A stretch of DNA of 5,347 nt from JAJOKK01 sp965370555 (lineage in GTDB: Bacteria > Bipolaricaulota > Bipolaricaulia > UBA7950 > UBA9294), in contig CBDUVB010000079.1 of NCBI GenBank assembly GCA_965370555.1, forward strand, positions 1 through 5,347. The letters run 5' to 3'. Below, piece by piece: positions 1 through 4,865 of this stretch; the first letter of the stretch is position 1, and each line of letters opens with the position of its first letter. The position numbers and the translations under genes are program-made. The notes under the pieces were generated by a model. It was not told the origin of the DNA and searched no databases. It worked only from the letters and a program-made list of their open reading frames with translations.

Positions 1-655
1 TCTATGCACACTTGCGCGATCCGTGTGCCAACGCACTGTCGAACGCCTGCACTGGGAGAGGAGAAGCTGACCACGCTTCTTCACAAGGCCAGTGGAGGTA
101 AATTGGGGACAGTACGGGCCAAGGAGATCATGAACAAAGCAGCAGTCTCTGTTGGGGTTACCTCGCAAGCGCCGGAGGAAGTAATTGCTCTCCTGCTGGA
201 ACAAATCAACTTGATCGACTCCCAGCTAAGAACGTTGAACCATCGCATCACCGAGTTGTACGAGCAAGCGGGTCTTTACTTCACCAGCATCTCTGGGGTA
301 GGGACCCTCACCGCTGCCACCATTCTGGGAGAGTTCGGGAGTGTAAAGTTGGTTTACCCAGGCAAAGCAGATGGTTGCCTTTGCCGGTATCGATCCCAAG
401 TTACGCTCTTCAGGCCAGCATCAAGGCCAGGTACACATATCCAAACGTGGTTCTCCTTACCTGCGCCGGGCATTGTACTTGTCCTGTCAAAGTGTTGTTC
501 GCAATGATGCTTACTTCAACTCCATCTATCAACGCCATCGAGACAATGGCAAGTCTTACAAGGAGGCGATCGTCGCTGTCATGAATCGGTTTATTCACGT
601 TCTCTACGCCATTTGGAGGGATAACCGCCCTTACTCCCCCTTGACACCAGCATAG
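1..655 (+). pseudogene. IS110-family transposase, 3' part, frameshifted
   Basis: This is the C-terminal half of an IS110-family transposase, the serine/DEDD recombinase that moves IS110 elements with a bridge RNA. The first frame (to about 348) holds a helical linker (LGEEKLTTLLHKASGGKLG, then LLLEQINLIDSQL) and the start of Transposase_20 (ISGVGTLTAATILGEFG). The match then jumps to the next frame from 350: WFTQAKQMVAFAGIDP, followed by HISKRGSPYLRRALYL, which carries the serine-bearing KRGS..LR motif, and a normal C-terminus ending at TAG 653-655. Removing one T of the pair at 349/350 joins the halves exactly, so a 1-bp insertion is the simplest cause. Before about 48, a third frame (RDPCANALSNAC at 18-50) looks at least as family-like as the open one, which may mean a second lesion. 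The N-terminal RuvC-like DEDD domain lies left of the window. The family call is firm. Loss of function is an inference, since a programmed shift or a sequencing error is possible. Confidence 0.85.
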
Positions 656-844
656 CTTGTTACACGGCAGACTGTATTTTATCTAGGGGCATTTCGTGGA
701 GAATATAAGCAGGCCGTCGTGGTGGTAGCGGACGCATCGGAGGGGCATGTGTTTGTCGAGGGAGTTCGCCGAATGAACCCAAATATTTTAGAGCGTTTCG
801 GAGAAGCAACAAGCATCTTCCTTTCTATAATACCCTTGTCTTAA
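656..844 (+). other. Open stretch of unknown origin, possible gene remnant
   Basis: This 62-codon open stretch runs in the same frame as the end of the transposase, starting right after its TAG and ending at TAA 842-844. It has no ATG near its 5' end. GTG at 719 or ATG at 773 would be the first usable starts, and neither has a clear Shine-Dalgarno site. The translation has protein-like composition, with a hydrophobic strand (QAVVVVADASEGHVFVEGV) followed by RRMNPNILERFGEATSIFL. I do not recognise the family. It could be a truncated piece of a former gene, or it could be the 3' non-coding end of the IS110 element that is open by chance. In the gap from 845 to 876 I see nothing further. Confidence 0.25.
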
Positions 845-876
845 TAGTACGTTTTACAGATCCCGCCTCATAGGAT

Positions 877-1011
877 GTCCTCAAAAGAGCTCAGAAGATC
901 TTGGGTCATTCAGATCTCTCCACCACGATGATCTACACCCACATCTTCGACGAGGAGGTGGAGATAGCTCTAAAGTCCTTTCGCACAGCGACGTCGGTAG
1001 CGACAGCATAA
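877..1011 (+). pseudogene. Tyrosine recombinase C-terminal fragment
   Basis: Forty-four codons in one frame match the extreme C-terminus of a tyrosine site-specific recombinase (phage integrase/XerC-XerD fold). QKILGHSDLSTTMIYTH holds the catalytic-domain Leu-Gly-His motif and the Tyr nucleophile (TAC at 934-936) in the usual Thr-x-x-x-Tyr-x-His setting. A charged C-terminal tail (IFDEEVEIALKSFR) follows, and the fragment ends at TAA 1009-1011. The frame is closed by TAG at 871-873. None of the upstream catalytic residues (Arg, Lys/His, His-x-x-Arg) can be found in any frame between 656 and 876, so this is a remnant and not a gene. Its position just downstream of the IS110 remnant suggests that an insertion or deletion removed the rest. 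The missing part could lie left of the window if the insertion sequence split the gene. Confidence 0.8.
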
Positions 1012-1053
1012 GAAGCACAACAAGCAAGGTCAGTTCTGGAACGACTGTGAGTC

Positions 1054-1605
1054 TTAGCTGATCCTCCTAATGTCGCCTGGAGTCACCACTGACCCCTGTG
1101 TGATGCCCAGCTTGGCCAGGAGTCCTTCTTTAGCGGCTAGAATCCATTGGTGTTTCTCGGTGACAGAGATCGAACTTGTGGTTATGCTGGCTTTCTTGAT
1201 CGCGACGACGCTTCCTGATTCATCAATGACCGCAAGCTCAAGGGGAGCACGAATACCAGTCATAGCATACCAGACACGTGCAGTCTGAACCTTCGGATAA
1301 GCGTAAAGAAGCACCGTTGTGTCAAGGGCTTTAGCGCCTACATTGCTTAGGCCCGCTTTCCTTGCCTCGGTGGTCTCTGCAATCTTCACCAAGAGAGTAA
1401 CTGCGTTTCCGTTAGTATCCGTTGCGGGGAGAATCCCGCTAGGCATCTCAAGTACCGCCGTAGAAATAACGCCCTCTCCGGCCTTGACACTACCTGGCCC
1501 GACCCAAAACGCCCCGATCACGTAGGCCACCCCGATCGCCACGATGACCGCCAGGGCTATAGTGATCGACCTTTTCCAATTTCTCGGCTGCCGCTTCTCT
1601 TCCAT
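1054..1605 (-). CDS. Membrane-anchored DUF192 family protein
   Basis: This 183-residue protein has a positively charged N-terminus (MEEKRQPRNWKRS), one hydrophobic segment at about residues 13-35, a linker, and a DUF192 domain at about 70-178. The orientation suggests a short cytoplasmic tail with the domain outside the membrane. Family landmarks are visible: a strand VTLLVKIAETTEARKAGLS (the R..GL motif), VWYAMTGIRAPLELAVIDE (equivalent to the usual FWM.NT.IPLDIAFID), and the closing LLAKLGITQGSVV. The function of DUF192 is not established. The start at ATG 1603-1605 is chosen because AGGAGG stands 5 nt upstream. A GTG at 1627-1629 would add eight residues but has no ribosome binding site. 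The Met-Lys-Asn-Thr region typical of the family is altered here (YAMTGIRAP), so this is a divergent member. It lies 97 bp downstream of the ribbon-helix-helix gene on the same strand and may be co-transcribed with it. Confidence 0.75.
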   Translation of the reverse strand: MEEKRQPRNWKRSITIALAVIVAIGVAYVIGAFWVGPGSVKAGEGVISTAVLEMPSGILPATDTNGNAVTLLVKIAETTEARKAGLSNVGAKALDTTVLLYAYPKVQTARVWYAMTGIRAPLELAVIDESGSVVAIKKASITTSSISVTEKHQWILAAKEGLLAKLGITQGSVVTPGDIRRIS

Positions 1606-1610
1606 CTTTT

Positions 1611-1616
1611 CCTCCT
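1611..1616 (-). promoter_or_regulatory. Ribosome binding site of the DUF192 gene
   Basis: AGGAGG on the - strand, 5 nt before the ATG at 1605. This perfect Shine-Dalgarno site decides the start in favour of that ATG over the in-frame GTG at 1629. Confidence 0.8.
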
Positions 1617-1702
1617 TACCTAATCTCACAGCTTGCTATTTAGACGCTTGGCTACTTTTCTCTTTCGCGATTCTGTGGCTGGACACGTGCCTGTTTGACG
1701 CG

Positions 1703-1897
1703 TTACTCCTTCTTCTCTTCGCGCTTCAGATACTCCAGGATCGCTTCCACAACCAGGTAGTTAATCGAACGGTCTTTCTTATTCGCAAGCTTGATCAAGC
1801 GCTCGCCTGGCTTTTCTTCCATCTTCTTCTGTGGAATGTAGATACTAAGCTTATCGAGTATCTCCTTTTTAGCCCTCTCTGCCACCCCCTTTTTCAC
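1703..1897 (-). CDS. Small ribbon-helix-helix DNA-binding protein
   Basis: This 64-residue, very lysine-rich protein has the plan of a CopG/Arc/MetJ ribbon-helix-helix protein. After a basic N-terminal extension (residues 1-15) comes a short strand (KLSIYIP), then helix A (GERLIKLANKKDRS), a turn, and helix B (INYLVVEAILEYLKREEKK). Such proteins dimerise, insert the paired strands in the DNA major groove, and often act as antitoxins or autoregulators. The start is GTG 1895-1897. A TGA two codons upstream closes the frame and no good Shine-Dalgarno site precedes the GTG, but a possible -10 box lies only 5 nt before it, so a leaderless message is possible. No RelE/ParE or PIN toxin gene is visible beside it, so calling it an antitoxin would go beyond the evidence. 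The next gene on the strand encodes the DUF192 protein. Confidence 0.65.
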   Translation of the reverse strand: MKKGVAERAKKEILDKLSIYIPQKKMEEKPGERLIKLANKKDRSINYLVVEAILEYLKREEKKE

Positions 1898-1902
1898 CGT
1901 TC

Positions 1903-1931
1903 ATTCTATCCGATAACGCAAGCGATGAGAA
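1903..1931 (-). promoter_or_regulatory. Possible promoter of the ribbon-helix-helix gene
   Basis: On the - strand, TTCTCA (1926-1931, four of six matches to the -35 consensus) and TAGAAT (1903-1908, five of six to the -10) are separated by 17 nt. The GTG start codon begins 5 nt after the -10, so transcription would start at or next to the codon. This is a pattern match only, and the -35 is weak. Confidence 0.3.
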
Positions 1932-2283
1932 GGGCTTACCTGCCTCTGTAAATAGTGATGGAAAGCGAAGAGCCTTATGTCCTCCCCTACAAGAGGCCGA
2001 AGTTCCTTTGTGCGCTCAAGGATCCTTAGTATGATTGGGGTCTTGACTCTTGGTGTTTCTGGCTACGAGAGGCGTCTAATCAAGGATGAATCCGAGTGCC
2101 TTCGAGGAGTTCGATTTTAGTAAGTCACTTGATTGGAATCCAGGGAGAGAGTTATCTCATACAAGATGAGCATGAGATGGTAACGCAAGCGTGTGTGTCG
2201 AATCATCGAAGGCATGATCTTGATGATGACAGACGCACGCGTGATGAGTATCGACGAACTGACGGCATTCCTCTCTTCGAGCA
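1932..2283. other. Stretch without a convincing gene
   Basis: About 350 bp lie between the upstream region of the ribbon-helix-helix gene and the repeat before higA. Two tiny open frames on the + strand (1958-2029, 23 codons; 2031-2120, 29 codons) have no Shine-Dalgarno site and no family resemblance. A self-complementary patch lies at 2154-2178. From 2193 an open frame reads MTDARVMSIDELTAFLSSS up to the repeat. This faintly resembles the N-terminus of some integrase-core transposases, but it is too short to assign. The base composition is more AT-rich than the operon on the right. It is most likely a degraded intergenic region that may hold the remains of transferred genes. Confidence 0.4.
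2154..2178. repeat. Inverted repeat with two alternative pairings
   Basis: ATCTCAT (2154-2160) pairs with ATGAGAT (2172-2178) across an 11-nt loop. The inner part CTCAT (2156-2160) can instead pair with ATGAG (2166-2170) across 5 nt. It could be an operator or simply chance. No gene start lies close by. Confidence 0.25.
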
Positions 2284-2310
2284 TTCTTCGTGTCCTTCGT
2301 GCTCTTCGTG
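2284..2310. repeat. Three tandem 9-bp TTCGTG-type repeats
   Basis: Three consecutive 9-mers, TTCTTCGTG, TCCTTCGTG and CTCTTCGTG, share the core YTTCGTG. Read on the opposite strand they are CACGAAGAG, CACGAAGGA and CACGAAGAA and would encode the HEEHEGHEE type of peptide. That peptide pattern recurs in small dubious reading frames of many unrelated bacterial genomes, which suggests a dispersed repeat and not a protein. The array ends 12 bp before the surviving piece of higB, so it probably marks the junction where the toxin gene was cut. Confidence 0.6.
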
Positions 2311-2322
2311 GTATGATGGTGA

Positions 2323-2376
2323 GCCCGCTGGACGAAAACGGGGCCTGCGGACGTAGAGATTGTGGACTATCATTAG
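2323..2376 (+). pseudogene. higB: HigB-type toxin, C-terminal fragment
   Basis: Seventeen codons and a TAG stop read ARWTKTGPADVEIVDYH. The ending DVEIVDYH preceded by RW..TGP is the characteristic C-terminus of HigB toxins (RelE/ParE superfamily, ribosome-dependent mRNA interferases). These genes normally lie directly before higA, as here: the stop codon overlaps the Shine-Dalgarno site of higA and is 10 nt from its ATG. A TGA at 2320-2322 closes the frame. The expected upstream part (about 75 residues, including the strand usually read as W.IRINDQWRICF) is absent in all three + frames back to 1950, so the gene has lost its 5' end. The tandem 9-bp repeats just upstream mark the likely break. 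No toxin activity is expected from what remains. Confidence 0.7.
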
Positions 2377-2380
2377 GAGG
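2375..2380 (+). promoter_or_regulatory. Ribosome binding site of higA
   Basis: AGGAGG lies 6 nt before the ATG at 2387 and overlaps the TAG stop of the higB fragment. It sets the higA start at 2387 and rules out the in-frame ATG at 2360. The overlap is the usual sign of translational coupling in a toxin-first locus. Confidence 0.8.
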
Positions 2381-2386
2381 CGGGAA

Positions 2387-2695
2387 ATGGTACGTGTACC
2401 GACCCATCGAGAGCCGACGCACCCAGGCGAGATGCTTCTGGAGGAGTTTCTCAAGCCGATGGGGATTACGCAGCGGGAACTGGCAGATCGTATCCACGTT
2501 CCCTATCAGCGTGTGAACGAGCTGGTCAACAAGCGGCGCGGCATCACCCCTAGTACGGCGCTGCGCTTGGCCCGAGCCTTTGGAAACTCGCCCTCGTTCT
2601 GGATGAATCTCCAGCTTCGGTGGGACCTTTTTCGGGCTCAGCAGACCGAGGCCGCCGAGCTCCAGCGCATTCGGCCTGTGCGTGTCACCGGCTAA
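2387..2695 (+). CDS. higA: HigA-family antitoxin (XRE-type regulator)
   Basis: This 102-residue protein belongs to the HigA/VapA antitoxin family. In complete loci it binds HigB, covers it, and represses its own operon. HPGEMLLEEFLKPMGIT (12-28) is the family's opening motif. The XRE helix-turn-helix follows at about 27-54 (TQRELADRIHVPYQRVNELV, then NKRRGIT). The family-specific TALRLARAFGNSPSFWMNLQ (57-76) and a short C-terminal helix complete it. Length and motifs are those of a full, undamaged member. The start has a perfect Shine-Dalgarno site. Only a 17-codon stub of the partner toxin is left upstream, so the gene now stands as an orphan antitoxin. It may persist as a DNA-binding regulator or protect against HigB toxins encoded elsewhere. 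Its original promoter, expected before higB, may also be gone. Confidence 0.9.
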   Translation: MVRVPTHREPTHPGEMLLEEFLKPMGITQRELADRIHVPYQRVNELVNKRRGITPSTALRLARAFGNSPSFWMNLQLRWDLFRAQQTEAAELQRIRPVRVTG

Positions 2696-2698
2696 TGT

Positions 2699-2717
2699 AA
2701 GGGGATCGCTTCCCCTT
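2699..2717. terminator. Hairpin after higA, possible terminator
   Basis: AAGGGGA (2699-2705) and TCCCCTT (2711-2717) form a perfect 7-bp stem with a 5-nt loop, beginning 4 nt after the higA stop. No T-run follows on either strand. It lies between converging genes, so it could stop transcription from both sides, but it is not a textbook intrinsic terminator. Confidence 0.4.
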
Positions 2718-2722
2718 GTCAC

Positions 2723-2740
2723 CTTATCCGACCTGATAAG
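2723..2740. terminator. Second small hairpin in the convergent gap
   Basis: CTTATC (2723-2728) and GATAAG (2735-2740) form a 6-bp stem with a 6-nt loop, 9 bp beyond the end of the ybaK-type gene on the - strand. It is weak and has no T-run. It is listed because it is paired with the stronger hairpin next to it. Confidence 0.25.
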
Positions 2741-2749
2741 CGCGAGAAA

Positions 2750-3214
2750 TCACCCTGTTCGAATATCGGCAACGATCGCATCGGTGAGTTCGATCAGATC
2801 CTTGAGAGCGAGGCGAACCAGGGTACCACGTGCACCGGCGTTGATGATCACTTCGGGGTACGCCGTGATCGCGCTGTCGAGAAAGACGGGAAGCGGCTTC
2901 TTCGCTCCCAGAGGGCTGATCCCCCCAACCTGGTAGCCGGTGACCCGCTCCGCATCGTGGGGGCTTGCCGGGGTGACCCGTTTGTGATCACTCGCCCGTG
3001 CGAGCTTCTTCTCGCTCACGTTCCCGTCCCCACTCATAAGGGCGAAGATGAACGACCCATCGTTCGCCTGAAAGATGAGGCTCTTGATAACGATCTCATC
3101 CGGTAGCCCGAGCGTCTGCGCTGCGTAGCGCACCCCCTTCTCCTCGTGCCGGTATGTCAACACCTCGTGGGGAACACCGTCTTCCTTTAAGTACTCGATC
3201 CCTCGTGTGGTCAT
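2750..3214 (-). CDS. ybaK: YbaK/EbsC-type aminoacyl-tRNA deacylase
   Basis: This 154-residue cytoplasmic protein is of the YbaK/ProX/EbsC family. The enzymes hydrolyse wrongly charged tRNA in trans, typically Cys-tRNA(Pro) in the YbaK branch. Landmarks are the conserved lysine in EIVIKSLIF (Lys44), the FIFALMSGDGNVSEKKLA segment, the family signature GYQVGGISPLG (93-103) and the closing NAGARGTLVRL (125-135). It is a single-domain protein of the usual length, not an insertion domain of prolyl-tRNA synthetase. The start is uncertain. ATG 3212-3214 gives the family-like N-terminus MTTRGIEYLKE, but GAAGGAG directly abuts it and the next purine-rich site (AAGAGG) is 12 nt away. GTG at 3223 or 3226 would add three or four residues. 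It lies 21-33 bp after nadK and is probably the last gene of the operon. The substrate branch cannot be decided from sequence alone. Confidence 0.9.
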   Translation of the reverse strand: MTTRGIEYLKEDGVPHEVLTYRHEEKGVRYAAQTLGLPDEIVIKSLIFQANDGSFIFALMSGDGNVSEKKLARASDHKRVTPASPHDAERVTGYQVGGISPLGAKKPLPVFLDSAITAYPEVIINAGARGTLVRLALKDLIELTDAIVADIRTG

Positions 3215-3247
3215 CTCCTTCACCACCCTCTTGGGACTAGAAGGTCT

Positions 3248-4078
3248 TCAACCCTTCCCTTCCCGTTTCGAGTCGTCTCCCCAGTTGAGCTTCTCCTCCA
3301 GGACCTTGAAGAACGAGGGGGCGTCGGTCATACGGATGAGCCGTGTAGGGAGTGCGGCCTTCTCTACGGTGATTTGGGCTCCCGCCGGGAGATCCGTAAG
3401 GAAGTCGCCGTCCACAAAGAGGCTCGCCTCGGTGTTCGTGTGCACGCGCAACACCTCATCGGCGGGGAAGACGACTGGAAGCACCCCGAGTTTATGCACG
3501 GCAAGGGGGCTTGCCAGGATACACGCTGCCGGGGGGACTATCACGGGGCCTCCGGCCGAAAGATTGTAGGCGGTCGATCCGGTCGCTGTTGCAAGGATCA
3601 AACCATCACCGGGATAGGACGCTACAGCACCGTCACTCCAAAAGAGTTCGAGTTCGCAGAAGCGGACTTTGAAGGTCCCAGTGATCACGATGTCGTTCAG
3701 CACGGTCCCTTGCTCATGCTGAGTGGAGAAGGAGAGCCGCATCCTCTCTTCGAGTGTGAAACGATCGCGCAGGACTCCCTCCAGGGCGATGGTCAACGAC
3801 TGCGCTCCCACCTGGGTGAGGAAGCCGAGACTCCCCAGGTTTGCCCCAAGGATGGGGATCGTGGAATCGGCGAAGATCGAGGCGGCACGCAGCACTGTTC
3901 CATCCCCACCCAGCGCGACGACCAACGTTCCTTCCGTCTCGATGAACACGGGTCTATCGCGGTCGATGATGATCGTCTCGATATCCTTTAACTGCGCCCA
4001 CGCCTTGAGGACGGCCAGGGCTCGCAGGGACCCTTCCTTGGTCGTGTTGGCGACGATGTAGATCCTACGAAGTTTCAT
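3248..4078 (-). CDS. nadK: NAD kinase
   Basis: This 276-residue enzyme phosphorylates NAD+ to NADP+ in the cytoplasm, the only known route to NADP. The family motifs are in order: an N-terminal strand MKLRRIYIVANTTKEG, VVALGGDGTVLRAA (GGDGT at 57-61, Asp59 equivalent to the catalytic Asp), GANLGSLGFL (78-87), and the glycine-rich DGLILATATGSTAYNLSAGG (158-177). The late strand FVDGDFL (221-227) replaces the common SVDGQ. The usual Asn-Glu pair after the GGDGT domain is Asn-Asp here (LNDIVI, 127-132), a conservative change. The length is normal for bacterial NAD kinases. The ATG overlaps the end of the permease gene by 14 bp; AAAGG 8 nt upstream and AAGGA 2 nt upstream may serve as ribosome binding sites, so translation is probably coupled. 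The C-terminal tail (WGDDSKREGKG) is hydrophilic and likely disordered. Confidence 0.95.
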   Translation of the reverse strand: MKLRRIYIVANTTKEGSLRALAVLKAWAQLKDIETIIIDRDRPVFIETEGTLVVALGGDGTVLRAASIFADSTIPILGANLGSLGFLTQVGAQSLTIALEGVLRDRFTLEERMRLSFSTQHEQGTVLNDIVITGTFKVRFCELELFWSDGAVASYPGDGLILATATGSTAYNLSAGGPVIVPPAACILASPLAVHKLGVLPVVFPADEVLRVHTNTEASLFVDGDFLTDLPAGAQITVEKAALPTRLIRMTDAPSFFKVLEEKLNWGDDSKREGKG

Positions 4079-4865
4079 GTTCCTTACCTTTGCGCAGGCT
4101 CATCTTCTGCGAATTCCGCTTGACGTACTTCCACCGGCAGACGAGGTGCTCCAATAGGTCGAGCACGACGTACAACACGAGTCCGAGGATCGCCATCGCC
4201 ACGATTCCCGCGAACGCGCGATCCCGGCGAAAGAGCATGTACTTCTTGATAAAAGCGCCCAAGCCGGTTCCCAGAGCCGCGTGTGTCTCGGCTATGTACA
4301 GGAAGGCGACCCCGAGCCCGATACTCACCCGCACGCTCGTCAGGACCTCGGGGAGGGTGGCAGGTAGGATGACGTGCCAGTATACCTGAGCGTGGCTCGC
4401 CCCAGCGGAGAGGACGCTCGTCAGGTACTCCTCGTCGAGGTTCTTTGCAGCACCCCGCGCGGAGACGAGAATCTGAAAGAAGAGGGCGAGGGCAACCATA
4501 GCAACCTTTGTCGCGCTCCCCGTGCCGAAGACGATGAAGAAGAAGAGGATCAGCGCTACCTGTGGTATCGGGTAGGTGATGTAAATCATCGGGGAGATGA
4601 GCCGGTCGAGGATGTGCTCGCGCCCGATGAGAAGGCCGATGGGGACTGCCGTGGCAAGGGCGATCAACATGGCGAGGATCAACCTCCAGGCGCTCGCAAA
4701 GAAGTGCCGCTGCAGTTCGGCCGCGTTCTTCACCACCTGGGAGAGCGCGTCGAACGGACCGGGAAGGAGAGGGGCCTGATTGATCGCGTTGACCACCACA
4801 CTAGCTATCTCCCAGGCAAGCAGAAGAATCACAACGCTGACGACATATGTCATTACCCGTTTCAT
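4065..4865 (-). CDS. ABC transporter permease, SsuC/TauC type
   Basis: This 266-residue inner-membrane subunit belongs to the nitrate/sulfonate/taurine class of binding-protein-dependent importers. An N-terminal membrane helix (about 5-27) is followed by a periplasmic stretch with the family's LLPGPFDAL motif, then about five more hydrophobic segments (roughly 58-80, 93-114, 119-136, 182-198, 217-240). The ATPase-docking EAA loop lies at 143-173: LDEEYLTSVLSAGASHAQVY followed by WHVILPATLPE, with the key Gly in AGAS. The length fits the family. The ATG overlaps the TGA of the ATPase gene as ATGA, and GGGAGG lies 10 nt upstream. The C-terminus (KKYMLFRRDRAF.., then a basic tail) is cytoplasmic. 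The substrate cannot be read from the permease. Sulfonates, taurine, nitrate, pyrimidine thiamin precursors and similar solutes are all carried by relatives. Confidence 0.9.
   Translation of the reverse strand: MKRVMTYVVSVVILLLAWEIASVVVNAINQAPLLPGPFDALSQVVKNAAELQRHFFASAWRLILAMLIALATAVPIGLLIGREHILDRLISPMIYITYPIPQVALILFFFIVFGTGSATKVAMVALALFFQILVSARGAAKNLDEEYLTSVLSAGASHAQVYWHVILPATLPEVLTSVRVSIGLGVAFLYIAETHAALGTGLGAFIKKYMLFRRDRAFAGIVAMAILGLVLYVVLDLLEHLVCRWKYVKRNSQKMSLRKGKEHETS

Noticed and set aside
1627..1629. GTG as the start of the DUF192 gene
   Set aside because: It has no Shine-Dalgarno site. The AGGAGG at 1611-1616 lies inside that extension and is correctly spaced for the ATG at 1605.
2018..2027. 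Palindrome AAGGATCCTT
   Set aside because: A 10-bp palindrome alone, with no gene start or second copy nearby, is expected by chance.
1914..2191. 11-bp direct repeat TAACGCAAGCG at 1914-1924 and 2181-2191
   Set aside because: One or more 11-bp repeats are expected by chance in a window of this length, and the flanks do not extend the match or show an element between them.
2117..2722. 201-codon open frame on the - strand opposite higA
   Set aside because: It covers the well-supported higA gene in antisense, has low-complexity Arg-rich sequence and no family features, so it is a shadow frame.
3374..3991. 205-codon open frame on the + strand opposite nadK
   Set aside because: nadK on the other strand has all its family motifs. 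The + strand translation is charged and repetitive in the way antisense frames are.
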